Shown: positions 52,151 to 63,551 of the stretch, in pieces
Position numbering within the stretch: position 1 is the stretch's first letter
Layout: every line of letters begins with the position of its first letter
Source of the DNA: Symbiodinium microadriaticum
Taxonomy: Eukaryota > Sar > Dinophyceae > Suessiales > Symbiodiniaceae
Direction of reading: 5' to 3'
Assembly: GCA_001939145.1 (NCBI GenBank)
Contig: LSRX01001308.1
Span: 1 to 64,000, forward strand
Length of the DNA stretch: 64,000 bases
The notes under the pieces: generated by a model
Database searches by the model: none
Told to the model about the DNA's origin: nothing
What the model saw: the letters and a program-made list of their open reading frames with translations, nothing else
Made by a program: the position numbers and the translations under genes

Positions 52151-55100
52151 CTGTAGCGAAATAAAGACGGGTAAAGCAATTAATTATGGTGCGTAGGGTA
52201 CGATTGGCAGTTCGTGCACATGTGAACGCACGCCGTTCATAGAAGATAGACGCTCTTCTCTCTCTCTCTCTCTCTGTCTCTGTGCCTGTGCTTTCCTCAC
52301 GGATGAATGCTTCTCAAAAGAGAGAGGTGCATGTTCTTGTTCTGGACGGGCAGGTGCGGCTGTGGGTGAGCGGATTGAGGCTGTGTAGCACGGGCGGGTG
52401 GGAGCATGCCTGCTTTACCTGTTCCCAAGTTGTTCCCAGCTTCCTTTGAAGCTGGACGTGCCCTCCGGGCTGTGTGCCTACGGTTTTGAGCTGGCGACCC
52501 GAGGGTCTGAGAATGAAGTCTTTCCGTCGCAGATCCAAAGAGGTCGTGGTACATTTCCCTCTTGAGAATATGTGTGTCTGGTCATTTTTTGTTGACGCTG
52601 TCTCTCTCGCGCTCTCTCTCTCTCCCTCTCTCTCTGTGCCTGCCTCTTTGTTTGGATTCCTCTTGTCCGCAATAAGACTGTCTCCGTCGAAGCGCGTGGT
52701 GCGAGGTGGGCAAGCAGCGAGCTTCGGAGCTGGTGGCAGGTGACTCAGATGGTGCCGCTCCGCCCACCGGCTTTGAGCCGTTCTTCGGCCACTGACTGCA
52801 AGGAGTGGATGGACGAGCACTGCCAGTCGGGTGTGAGCGCGAGCGAGACGGCAGAGACTGAAGACCAAAATGACTCACGCTGGCTCATGCTGCATCATAT
52901 TGCATAGCCTGCAAAGCAGATCCAGAGACTGTGGGTCAAGTTGATGCTGGGAGTGGGCGGGGTAAGCAAAGGCCAGGGTTAGGTACTTTTCAATTCTCAA
53001 GCAGCTGCTTCTGCCCAGCCACAGCACACGCGGTCCAGGCCATGGCAAGGTCACTCACAAGCAAGAGCTGACCGGTCAAGGGGCTTCTTGTGTGCTTTGC
53101 AGACGACACAGCTTCGGGTAACTTCTTTGCGAACCTGCGGTCGCTTGCGATGAGGGGGCTTCCGCTGCGTGTGTCCGGGAGGACGAAGGTGTGTTTTCTT
53201 CGGTGCGCGCGCCATGCATGAGCAATGCTTCCCAAACCGAACATCGCCACCGAAATCTTCTTGGAGATTGCCGCGTCCAGTGGGCCATCACAGTGCTTGA
53301 GCGGGATGTCCTGCTCGTAAACAACCGCTACCACATGTACAGCGGTGGTCGACCAGCTGAGCGAGTTCAAATCTCTACGTTGAACGGAGTCTGGAGTGGC
53401 ACCGACGTGATGGAGCAGGGAGGGGGCTTGAACCCTGAAAGCAAACCTATGCGTCGCTGAGTGAAATGGCACGAACCACAATACCTCGCCGAGTTCTCAG
53501 GTAAAGTGACGTTGTGAGATGTCGTGAGATCAAAGTTTTCCAGTGCAAAGTATGCAGAATTTTGGGGGCCGTAGCTTGTGGTTCCGTCAAGCGGTCAAAT
53601 GAAGGTTTCACCGCCCTGCTCTAGCATGGGGGGGGTGGGGAAATGTTATCACGATTTCAGGCAGACCGCTGAGTAAAAGGGTATTGGGCTATCTGGCATT
53701 TGGCAAAATGTGCACCGCCACGAGATTTAGTTGGCTTCCAGCAGCTAGCACACTCGGCACGAAGCGGTCTCAGTGTAGCAAAACATGTCCGGGCGCATGA
53801 CTTGTGAAAGGAAGGTTAGCGGGATCCAGAGCCTTACATGCTCCTTTGTTTGGCAATGTTATGGACTAGAAATCCGGAACTTCCCTTTTCACTAGGCCGC
53901 TGGTTCTTTCTGCAAAGATGATCGGGTTTTAGGTATGGTGTTGCGGGCCTGCGTAGCCGCCCCGTACCGCTGGCGGTGCGGCAGCTGTGCTATAAAGATT
54001 CAATGATTCAGAGATGGCAGCGTAAAAGCTTGTTGCAAGGTGTCTAATGAAGAACTGTGTGAGACACTGTTCTGGATGTTGTCGCAGTTGCATCGCATCG
54101 CACCCGACTTCTGCTGCATGCCTCAGTCAGGCCTTCGATGTTGAAGCATCTTGAATGCCCGGCATCAGTGCAGATGATTGTGTAGCTCGGTGCTATAGCG
54201 TCTACAACATCTCTTCAGCGTCATGCCTTTTCACGACCACGCACATCCTTGGAGAGTTTCAGCCTCAGCACGCCACACCAAGCATGGAACCTAACCAGAC
54301 ATGACGCCATGCGCGCCAACAATCTCTGGGCGCAGACCCTGAATCCGAACGTCTGCGCATTCGCTAGCCCAACGAGTCCACAACGGGTCCAACCGAGGAA
54401 AGCGAGCTGGTGGCCGGTGTGGCGTTTCGCCCACAGAAGTGCAGGCCTTCCCAGAACAGCGGGGGCCCTTGCGTCCGCGGGATAAGAGGGTGGCAAAATA
54501 TGGGATCTCGCGAGCTTCAGGTCGCCACCATGACAGCACCTTTGTCGCAGAGGACGGTACCCGAATTGCGTACAGGCCCATGATGCACCGGACATCTATG
54601 AGAGACTGCTCCCGCCTGAAGCGCTGGGGAGTGGGTGTAGCGGGTGAAGGAGGCTTGGGGTGGGGATCCCGGCTCTTTCTCGAGTTTCACCGAGAGGCTC
54701 TACAGAAGCGCCGATGCGGAGGCCAAGCAAGCGCAGGCGCCGTTCGGGCCCTCGGCCCTTTGGGGTCATTTTGGGTACTTTTTCAGCTGGGCGGCCTCTG
54801 GAGGAGGGGCGGCTCCTGGTCTCGTGCTACTTCCATGCCAACGCCGAGTTGTGCACGGACTTGGAGGCAGATGCGTCCCTGAAATGCACGGCCAACGCGG
54901 GAATCAGTGCACTTGCAAGCGCCAGCGGTCGCCGCATCGGTGTCGTGTGCATCATCGTGATCGGACTTGGAACTAGGAATCTTGTGGTCTGCAGGGGGAG
55001 GTGAAGAACTTCTTCAACAGCGGGTTTGCCTTGGTCCTGTGTCCCGAGGCAGGGACGAACACTCCGCGCCTCTCGCGCATGAAATCCGATGAAGGAAGGA

Positions 55101-56159
55101 TGTGGTGTTTGTGACATATAGATCAACATGATTGCAGTGAAGAGTGAGGGGTCGAGCAAATTTCGGCTAGTTGCTGTCAACAGGCTCGTGCTTGCGACGA
55201 TACTTCGGACTCGATTTGTAAGGAGCCGTTGGTGCTCTGGGGCTTGGTTCATCCAATCAACGTTGTTAGAACACGCCTGCTTCATAGCAACATCCAGACC
55301 ACGAATCTGACTTCGCTCTACACTGAACAATCGCCGGCGCCGCAAGTTTGAATTTGAGAGTAGGCTTCTGAGACGTGTCCACGTGGTGTCCATCAGCATG
55401 TTTCAGCTCCCTCCACGATCTGCTAGGTCCCTGATCTCTCTGTGCGACCCTGTCGGTAGCTTGCATTTTGAATTCCTCTAAATGGGCGCAGCAGCTGCTT
55501 TGAGTTAACCTTGGCAGTTTCGCGGCTACGCCTGGAGTGAGGGCAAGCCAAGTACCGACCTCAGATTCCGGGTCGATGCAGTGACTGGCAGCTCGCAGTC
55601 TCGACTGCGTGGAGGGCGGGTTGGGGGAGGGCCGGAAAGGGCTGGATGGATGAGAAAAGGATCAAATCTGCAGGAGGCCAAGGGAAGCTTCGGATCCCCG
55701 GTTCCACCGGTCTCCTCCCTACCACAGGAGTTCGGAAGTATGCCAGACCAGGAAGACGACTGATGTCTTCTGCGATTCTACTCCTCTGCCCCTTCATCTC
55801 TCATCTGCCTTCCACTGCGATATTTTCACGACACCCGCACAAAGATCAGTCCAGGAAGACATCCAACTTCTCCAAGTCCATGAAATGTGGGTGGGAGGCG
55901 ACTGCGATTTCCACAGGAGGCGGATGCTATTTGCGTCTATTTGCGGTCTTCAACGGATAACTGGCTCAAAAATGAACTGGACTGACCTGTTGATGAGTAA
56001 GATCTCTGAACCCTCATGCAGAACAAGATGTCAATGTGGTCCGTCGCAAACTCTCTTCTGGGTGTCTCAGAGCACGGGCCCTTTCGTGTGCTTCCGAGGC
56101 TTGAAGTTCCTCTACACTGATTGCGAGGCGTTCATGCAGGTCGCAGCCTTTTGTCGCCT
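52151..56159. other. 4 kb with no identified gene
   Basis: (TC)n runs at 52256-52276 and 52603-52640. Candidate exons without family match: 53291-53400 (RDVLLVNNRYHMYSGGRP), 54665-54740 (GSFSSFTERLYRSADAEAKQ) and 54790-54900 (GRLLVSCYFHANAELCTDLE). Their relation to one another is unknown. No repeat architecture. Confidence 0.3.
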
Positions 56160-56174
56160 CATGAGTCAAGCCAT

Positions 56175-56300
56175 TGCTGGCCCTAAACCCTATAAACCCC
56201 ATAGAACCCTAAGCCCTAAACCCCATAAGCCCTACGCCCCATAAACCCTAAACCCTAAAGACCCTCTAAACCCTCTAAGCCCTCGAAACCCTAAACGGAG
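56175..56300 (-). repeat. Telomere-like CCCTAAA tract
   Basis: Degenerate units CCCTAAACCCTATAAACCCC onward, C-rich strand uppermost. Confidence 0.8.
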
Positions 56301-58680
56301 GCGCTGCCCTCCATCCTGGAGGCGGCGGGCGTGCAGGCCCGGACCCCCCGGAGGGAACGGAACGGCGGTGGGCCTTCTTTTTGCCGGAGAGGCCGAGGGC
56401 CTGCAGCTCATCTTGCACGGACGCAGCCCGGGGCCCCTTTTTTTGGTTCCTGGAGTTTGGCCGATGGCCTCCTTTTTTGGGGGGAATGGCTGAGCGCAAG
56501 GCCTGGGGTCTGCCTGCGCCATTCACCTGGCCTCCCTGCAGGCTGGGTCTGGGGAGGCTGTTCCTCGCTGTGTCACAGCAAAGAGCTGCTCCATTAGTGC
56601 AGGATGAAAGGGTCGGTGGCCTTGTCGTGGAGGCCTCCTTCCACCCCTCCCTCCCCCTGCAGCACTGGACTGATGAACACCCTGATCTGTGAGCACCACG
56701 TTGCAGTCCGGCGTCATGGACCTCCTGGCCTTGCCAATGGTGCGAAGCTCAAAGGATCAAGGGAACCTCGATCTTGGCAGACAGGAGCCTCGAGTTGGCT
56801 AGCAGGTCATGCAGCTCGGCATGATGATGCCGCAAGTGCTTCAGGTCTTTGGGCCTTGGGGTTCCGGGGGCACGGCGCATGTTGGGGCTCCGGCCCAGAG
56901 AGGCCTTGAGGGCGCAGCCCTGCCCTTTGAAGATGCTCGAGGAGATCCGGCAGGTGGCGGGGGGGGGGGTGTCTGCTTTCTGGCTTCTCGCTGCGAAGTT
57001 CTCCACAGCTCCTGGGGCTTCTCTGTCAGAATAGGGCCTCCACCGAAGCCGTGCTTTTGGCTCGCCATTAGCGGCTTTCGTTCCGTGTGCCTCCTCACGT
57101 GCGCTGCACGCTCGGAAGGGGCCAGGGCCTCAATACTGAACAGAACATTTGAGCCGGTCAGAGCCACCTTGCAATTTACCATGACAGGCCATGAACGACC
57201 GCAGCTTCCGCCTCGGCACAGCAGGCAGCGCTGGTTCAACAGAAGACAGAATTAGTCCAAGAGAACTCTGAAGCCAGTCGCCTTTGGGCCACTCTTCTGT
57301 GGGTGCTGTGGATCCGTTTCGGAGGCAAGGCGCTGATAGCTGGTGGGCTCCTCTGCCTCAAGGCCCGGGGAAAGCCAAGCGAAGCAGCCGAACTCAGCCG
57401 TCGAAAGCATCCTCAAGATCCAAAGAGCGTACGCACGAAGCTTCAGGAATGTTTTTGGCTCACTTTGCTCTGACTGATACGTGCAGCGCTTCTGATCCTT
57501 AGATTCAGGTCTGCTGTTGACTTTGGCAGGGCAGCGTACCCACCTTCGCCGTTTTTCCTGCGCATCCAACAGTCGCGTCGAAGGGACAAGCCGAGGCCTG
57601 AGGATTGGCAAAAGAAAGCGCGACCTGTGGTGCGTCGCTCCTTTCCGAAGTGAGATTCCCACTAGACGAACTGATTTGCAGAGGTTTCTGGCGCGTTTGC
57701 CTCCAGGACACAGCTGAGTCAAGTATGGCATTGGCCAACAGAGCAATGAGTGCCTGGATGCTAAGACAGAGTGCTGGATTTCCTGGCGAGGACAGCAGCA
57801 AGTGGTGCCAGCGGCACAGGTGCTGGCGTTGGCTTCCTCAGCCTTCCCGCGCTCGGCTTGGCCGGTGTTTCCATGGCGATCTTCCGAAGAACAGGTACGG
57901 GTGGTCAAGAAAAATAGGGGTTTTGGTCAGAAGCGGAGATAGCGATCGTGAGTGCAGGTGGCAGAGCTGCTAAAGCAGTTCGCCGGGAGCCAGATGCCAG
58001 GAGGTGCGCCAGGCACTTTTGTGCAGCTCTGCGGAGACAGAGGGTCGAAATTGCGAGGAGACCAGCGAAAGAGGACGAGGAGGTTCGGGAGGAGCCCTCC
58101 GGGGAGTCTCAGGGCCGCTGCGAGCACCGGCCCTTGCCTTGAGAAGATGGGGCTTCACGTTGCAGCTGGTTCAAGCGGCATGGCGACAGAGCAGGCAGCT
58201 GCAGGCTTTTGTGGCAGGTTCACTTGCAAATTGCATAAACTCATAAAGTACATAAAGATGGTGGAGCATTTAGTTGTTTCCATGCAGAGTGGGGGTATGC
58301 ACCGATGCAGCTTGAGCAAGCCGCCAGCGGGCCCATCGGAGAGCTTCCTGTAGCTCTTCCGAGTTTGCCGAAGCGCCAGACGTCTGTCCGACGGCAGCCT
58401 TTGCCCTCTACCGGGTGCAACTGCAAGCGATTGCTTCTTGCCTGTGGCACGGCCGTGGCGACTGGACCATCAAGAGCATGGCCGCTGGTAGTTCGACTTG
58501 CTGTGAGTGGTGGCTTGTCTGCTACAATGTTGCATTGAGCCGGGAAAGTGGGTCCCGGTTTCGTCCCCCGCTGAAGCCGAAATTCCGAAGCTTTTGAAGA
58601 CGAAATTGTTCGCCAGGAGCTGAAGCTCAAATTGAGCGAAGACGAAAATTTGAAGACGAAGTTCGGCTCTGAAGACGAAA
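56301..58680. other. No identified gene
   Basis: GC-rich frames without family likeness. A possible exon at 57952-58010 reads VAELLKQFAGSQMPGGAPG. A G run occurs at 56953-56968. Several AAGACGAAATT-type repeats lie at 58590-58690. Confidence 0.3.
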
Positions 58681-58689
58681 TTCTGGGGA

Positions 58690-59070
58690 AGACGACATTC
58701 GGTGTGCCCCGCCCCCCCCCCCCATTTTTAAGAAACAGGGCAGGACCCCGGGGGCGCGCGCGCGCGCTCGGGGCAATATTAACCTTTTATGGAAAACTGT
58801 TCCTAAACGGCTGGTCAAAGCTACACCGATCAAGAGGCGGGCGGGGCAGGGGGGCACGTCGATTGAAGAAAATTCGGTGAAATTTTGGGTGGGATCGAAT
58901 GGGGAAAAATGCACCATTAGAGAGCGGCAAATCTGCACGCGCGTGCAGATTTGCCGTTCTCAAATGGTGTATCTTTCCTTAAGGAATGGGGAGGGCGGGG
59001 CGGGGCCGCGGGAAAGCTTCAGGCCCCGCGCGCGCGCCCCCCGCTCTGGGGCGCGCCCTTGCGCTCAGTC
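58690..59070. repeat. Large palindrome with CG-rich shoulders
   Basis: The centre (58919-58960) is a nearly perfect palindrome, AGCGGCAAATCTGCACGCG against its complement. Pairing extends outward through AAAATGCACCATT / AATGGTGTATCTTT (about 58902-58976). Farther out, CGCGCGCGCG runs flank it at about 58757-58772 and 59024-59040, with GGGGGCGGGG-like sequence between. It is a fold-back or MITE-like unit without an ORF. Confidence 0.75.
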
Positions 59071-59445
59071 ACAAGCTCCATCTTCTGAGTTTAAAGTGAT
59101 TTGGGGAGTTCTTATTGCAATCCCAGGCTCCATTCTTGATTTCAGGGTGATGTAGGAGTTCTGTTTTACAATCAGGGGCGACACCCATCAGTCTCAATTT
59201 GCATCCGAGTTAGAGTTCTGCTTCTTCAAATATAGGGGCGCCCCATCAGTCCAAAGCTCCTTCCTCTGAGTTCAGAGTGATAATGGAGTTCTGGTTTTAA
59301 AGCCAAGGCGCTCCATCAGTCCAGGCTCCATCCGCGGAGTTCAAGGTGATAGGAGCGGCACCCCATCAGTCTCAGGTTACATCCTTGGAGTTCAGGATGA
59401 TAGGAATTCTGATTTTACAATCACGGGCGCTCCCTGATCTCAGGG
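59060..59445 (+). repeat. Satellite A, about 60-80-bp units, 5 copies
   Basis: Units contain CATCAGTC(T/C), AGGCTCCATC or variant, GAGTTCAGGGTGATAGGAG, and TTCTG-TTTTACAATCAGGGG. They are diverged and in one orientation. Confidence 0.75.
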
Positions 59446-59975
59446 AATGGAGCCTGGCACCGAATTCAAGTTTCGGCGACTTCGAGAGCCGAATCATATC
59501 GGTGCCAGGCATATTTAGGCGTCAGGATCGGGGCAAATCAATCTACGCTTGAGCGACTTCGGGCGCCGAATTTCGGACTCCGCCACATTTTCGGCGCCAG
59601 GCTGGGGACAGGCCGAATTTAAGCTTTGACGTTACAAGCGCCGAATTTCGGCATCAGGCACATTTTCGGCATCAAGCTGCGGACAGGCCGAATTTAAGTT
59701 CCGGCAAATTCGAGCGCCGAATTTTGGTGTCAGGCACAATCTCGGCTTCAGGCTGGGGGCACACCGAATTTTAAGCTTCAGCGAATTCGAGCGACGAATT
59801 TCGGCGTCAGGCGCATTCTCGACTTCAGGCTGGAATTTTGTTGTCAGGACCATTTTCGGTTTCACTTGCCGGATGGGATACTGGCGCCGATTTTGAGCGT
59901 CAGCCGAATGTCGGCTTCAGCCAGCACCGACCGAAGTTAGGCGCCGAATTTCGGCTTCAGAATTTAAGCTTCAAA
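59446..59975 (+). repeat. Satellite B, about 75-80-bp units, 6 copies
   Basis: Units are built from GCGCCGAATTTCGGC, GTCAGGCACATTTTCGGC, and GGGACAGGCCGAATTTAAGC. CGAATTTCG is self-complementary in each unit. Directly abuts satellite A. Confidence 0.8.
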
Positions 59976-60393
59976 CCCCACTTCCCCGGGTCCCGGCGTA
60001 TTGCAAGCAAGAAGTTCATCCGAGCAAATCTGCCAATCCTCCTTGGCAGAAGGTCAACAGCGGCTCAAGACAAAGAGAGTGAGCCCCGCAAGTCGCAGAC
60101 ATGGGTTCATCCGTACCAACAAGGCGGGAGTCTTGCCCGACTGTCCGGTCGCGAAACGGATTTCACGACAATCTTGTCGCCATGCTGTGCAGGAGATCTT
60201 GGCAGCCAAGTCACCCGCAGAACTAGGGGGCGTCCTGCAAACCTTCCTTAAGGAAAAACGGACCTTGAACAGTGCCACGGCTGGAATGCAGCGTTGTTGT
60301 GGTTGTCTGCAGCTGTAGCACTGTAGCGGCTACGCTTGAGCTCAGTTTTCTCAGGTGTGAATCTCGCGACTATCTTGTACAAAGCCGCGAAGA
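59976..60393. other. No identified gene
   Basis: Short frames. A segment at about 60130-60260 reads AVQEILAAKSPAELGGVLQT, which looks protein-like but is unassigned; it may be an upstream exon of the repeat-protein gene. Confidence 0.3.
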
Positions 60394-61380
60394 TGGATCC
60401 AGAGGAGGCCGCGGCGGCCATGGAAGCATTGAGCAGGACAGAGGCGGCCTAGTTTGTTTCGTTTGGCGGAGGTCTTTTCCGAAGGGCGCCTGAAATTTCT
60501 GGCACGCAGCCTCCGGAGCGGGCTCCTGCTCGATGGCCGGCGGCGGGCTTAAGGGCTCCTGCGAAAGGATGGTATACTACAGAGTAGAAACCGAGCCAAG
60601 CCGCGAACCAAGGCAGCTGGCGAACTCCTTGTATGGTCTGCAGCGCATGCACGAGGCGACGGAGGGCGTGGCGGAGCTTCTCTCGGCTCTGGCTCTTCAG
60701 GTGGAAGCGGCCGCCCAGCGGGCGGAGGTGCTGGAGACCCGGGCGCTCAGCAACGCCCTGTACGGCCTCCAGGGCTTCAGCTCCAGCCGGCAGAGAACCG
60801 CGCTCCCAGCGCTGCTCCGAGCTCTGGCGAACTGGGCCAAAGCAGCCCAGGCCCAGAGCCCTGAGCCTCGCGGCTTCTCCGCCCAGGGGCTCGGCATGGC
60901 GCTCTACGGCCTGCAGGGCATCAGCGAGGAAGCGGAGGAGCTGCTCCAAGCCCTGCTTCCCTACGTCCGGGCCTCTCCGCTGGACGGCCAGGCGGTGGGC
61001 AACGCCCTGTACGGCCTGCAGAGTCTCAGCAGTGACTTCGAAGGCCTGCACGTTCGGAGGGGTGACCTCTCTTGCATAAACAGTATCACAAGAAACCATG
61101 AAGTACGCGGGCTGGCGGGGTAGCGCTTTTTCAGCACGGAACTCCGCCAATCTCCGCGCCCAGTTGTGCGTCGGCTTCTCGGCGTCTTTGCATCCAAGCT
61201 GAAGTCCTTCGACGGCAAATTGACCGAGCAGGATGACAAGGGGTAGCAAGGCTGTTGTCAGGAGTTCATACTCGTAGCCAGGCTCCTCAAGAGCTTCAGC
61301 TGCCATTAGCCGCCCTTGTCGGGAGGAGGTGAGCAATGCACTGTACGGCCTTCAGTTCATGGATCCTTCGCTTCCGGAGG
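60394..61380 (+). CDS. ALYGLQ-repeat protein (OPR-like), partial
   Basis: A possible start, MDPEEAAAAMEALSRTEAA, lies at 60394. A second piece (about 60450-60540) reads LAEVFSEGRLKFLARSL. The main exon (60570-61060) carries four copies of a roughly 38-residue helical repeat with a shared ALYGLQ core: LANSLYGLQRM (60618-60650), LSNALYGLQGF (60747-60779), LGMALYGLQGI (60891-60923) and VGNALYGLQSL (60990-61022). Each is followed by a helix with LLxALxxxV. A fifth, MSNALYGLQFM, is at 61329-61361 after an intron-like gap. Octotricopeptide-type repeats in algae bind organelle RNA in helical pairs; this assignment is by resemblance. The C-terminus is not identified and may run toward the TrmB-like gene. 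Confidence 0.6.
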
Positions 61381-61639
61381 TGCCTCGGTTGGGCATTCCG
61401 GGTGCAGGGTGCAGGGGTCGGGAAAGGCCTACTGCGGCCCACGGTGTTTCTGTTGTTTGTGGTAAACATCATGTCTGTCTGCATCCTCATCCTCATGACC
61501 AGGGATCACCACGCTCACTGTGACTTCTTTCCGATGCTTGAGTTGAGTTGGCCCACTCCCCTGGCCCCTTGGCAGCAGGTGGCTGGCGTGGTAGAGGCGC
61601 TCGTCGCGGCCAGGCGCACGACAGAGACGTCTCCGAGCC

Positions 61640-62860
61640 AGCGGCAGCGGCAGCAGCGAAGTCGGCATCCCGTGAACCCTCTGCAACACTCCCAGCCGAG
61701 GTGCGACAAAGGGGAAAAACAGTTGAGGGTGACCAGAGACTCGACTCTATCCTCTGGTCTCGAGGCTTCCGTCGAGCTTCCTGGAGAAGGCCTTCCCTTC
61801 CCCGCCAGGAGAAGGGGCGCGGTATTGGCTGGACCTGGGCTGCGACACCGGCTCCTTCGTCCGCGGCGTCGCGCGACGGCACCCGGAGCTGCGCGTCCTC
61901 GGCCTGGAGCTTCGAGCCCACGCCGTGGCCTTCGCCAAAGCCAGGGCCCGACAGCAGCGCCTTGAGAACGCCGCCTTCCTCCAGGCCCATGAGGGGAGGA
62001 GGAGAGGAAGAGAGGAGAGAGGAAGAGAGGGGTAACAAAGAGAGATTCGTGGAGACTCCTCTGTGACTCTGTTCTGGGATGCTCTGGGAACAGATGTGCA
62101 GGGGAACGCCAACGTCGAGTTGGCGGAGTTGCTGAAGCAGCTGAGAGAGAGCGGCGGCCAGGCCTGTCGCTGGGAGACTCCTTCAAGTCGAATATCGAAA
62201 GAAAAGCGTATAAACCTTGCGAGTTCTCTGCTCTTTAAAGGTGCAGACGGTGAGCATCAACTTCCCAGACCCACACTTGCTCCCGCCCGATCGAGATCGG
62301 CGGGTGGTTCGCGGGTCGCTTGTGGAGCTCCTGGCGCAGCACTTGCCTGCGGAGGCTGAGGCTGACTCTTACAGGAACCCTAGACTCCCTAGGTGGGGCC
62401 GAGGACTAGGCCTTGGAGCCTGCGCTTCCAGAACAGCTGCTCGCTGCGTCAGTCGCGGTCAGGTCCTCTTCCAGTCCGACCTGGCTCTCTTGGTCGACGA
62501 GGCAGCAAGACTCTCCGCAGCGCCTCTGAGATGAGATGAGACTCTCGACTCTCGGAGGCCCGCTCTGCCTTCAGCCTCCACGGCTGCTTTCGGGTCACCC
62601 CATGGGTGCGCGAGGAGATGGGAGGGGAAACTTACAGGCGAAGCCTCCATCCGACACAGGACCTTGTGGCCACTGAGCGGCAGAAGGTCGTGCGGAGAAG
62701 AGGGCTGGTTGTGCATAAGGCCAGCGCCTGAGTCGTTTCCTGGCTCGGGCCCAATTCCCTCCAAATGCAGGCACGGCTGGAGCGCTCCCGAGCACTGCCT
62801 GCCCACAGCTTGGAGCAGGACGTGGACAAGCTTCTTGAGGAGATGCGGGCCTCTTCCTAA
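61640..62860 (+). CDS. trmB: TrmB-like tRNA (guanine-N7) methyltransferase gene
   Basis: Exon pieces follow the plant/bacterial TrmB order. About 61655-61700: RSRHPVNPLQHSQP (family RxRQHVNPL). 61823-61993: YWLDLGCDTGSFVRGVARR (SAM motif I), then LRVLGLELRAHA and RQQRLENAAFLQAH. 62102-62146: GNANVELAELLKQL. About 62244-62350: TVSINFPDPHLLPPDRDRR (family FPDPxxKxxHxKRR), VVRGSLVELLAQHL. 62460-62530: GQVLFQSDLALLVDEAARL. 62590-62715: HPWVREEMGGETYRR and LVATERQKVVRRRGLVVHKA (family TERE...R). A last piece, ARLERSRALPAHSLEQDVDK, ends at TAA 62858-62860. TrmB forms m7G46 in tRNA using SAM. The KxxHxKRR basics are partly replaced (LLPPDRDRR). Junctions are inferred; it appears functional. Confidence 0.75.
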
Positions 62861-63492
62861 GTCGCATCTGCAAAGTGACTCCGTGGCGACCTGGGCGATG
62901 GGGAGAGAGACGCAAGCCATCTTGTCCGGTATGGCCTCGTCCTTGGCCTGAAACGAAGTGCAACAGCGCCCTTCCGCGGGATGTGAAGCTCCAGACTGGA
63001 AGCCACGGAGACGGTTCGGCTCCGGGATGCGTGTGCTCCGTGCCGCCTGGTGGCCTGGTGGCCCGGTGGCCTGAGAGGAAGGTGGACCGGAGCCGAAGCT
63101 GCCTCATCCGCAAGGACCCGGCAACGCCTGCGCCCGGAAAGCTCAGCTCAAAAAGGGGGCGCAAGAATGCTCGACAGGGTGCAACACCACATTTCTGGTC
63201 CTCAACTGGCCAGGTTGCAGTGAAGGGGCACGCAGCTATGGGGGCTTTGCAGAGAAGTGACAGGTCTTCTCTCATTTCTGCATGGCGGGATTCTTGAACG
63301 GTCGAGCAGCGGCAAGGTCATCCTCCACGGAAAAGCTAGTCAGCCAGAGATGATTGTTTTTTTATCACTACCCGAAAAACCTTAGCTTGCGTGATATGAC
63401 AATATGAGCGAGAGCGATGGCCTGGAGCGGTCGAAGACACGCGAAGCAGCACCGCATGAGGCCGTCTGATTCGGGAGACAGTGGTTAGCTGC
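62861..63492. other. No identified gene
   Basis: A + strand frame (62875-63297) and a minus frame (62595-63275) are open, but both are Arg/Pro/Gly-rich with no family likeness, and they overlap each other. Confidence 0.35.
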
Positions 63493-63551
63493 CACCCTAA
63501 ACTCTAAACCCTACAGACCCTAGACATCCCTAGACAAAAGAACCCTAACTT
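63493..63551 (-). repeat. Telomere-like CCCTAAA tract
   Basis: ACCCTAAACTCTAAACCCTA and more degenerate units. After it, to the window end, nothing is recognised. Confidence 0.75.

Noticed and set aside
60449..61336. 295-codon minus-strand ORF with repeated QGVAHR-like motifs
   Set aside because: It is the antisense shadow of the ALYGLQ-repeat exon.
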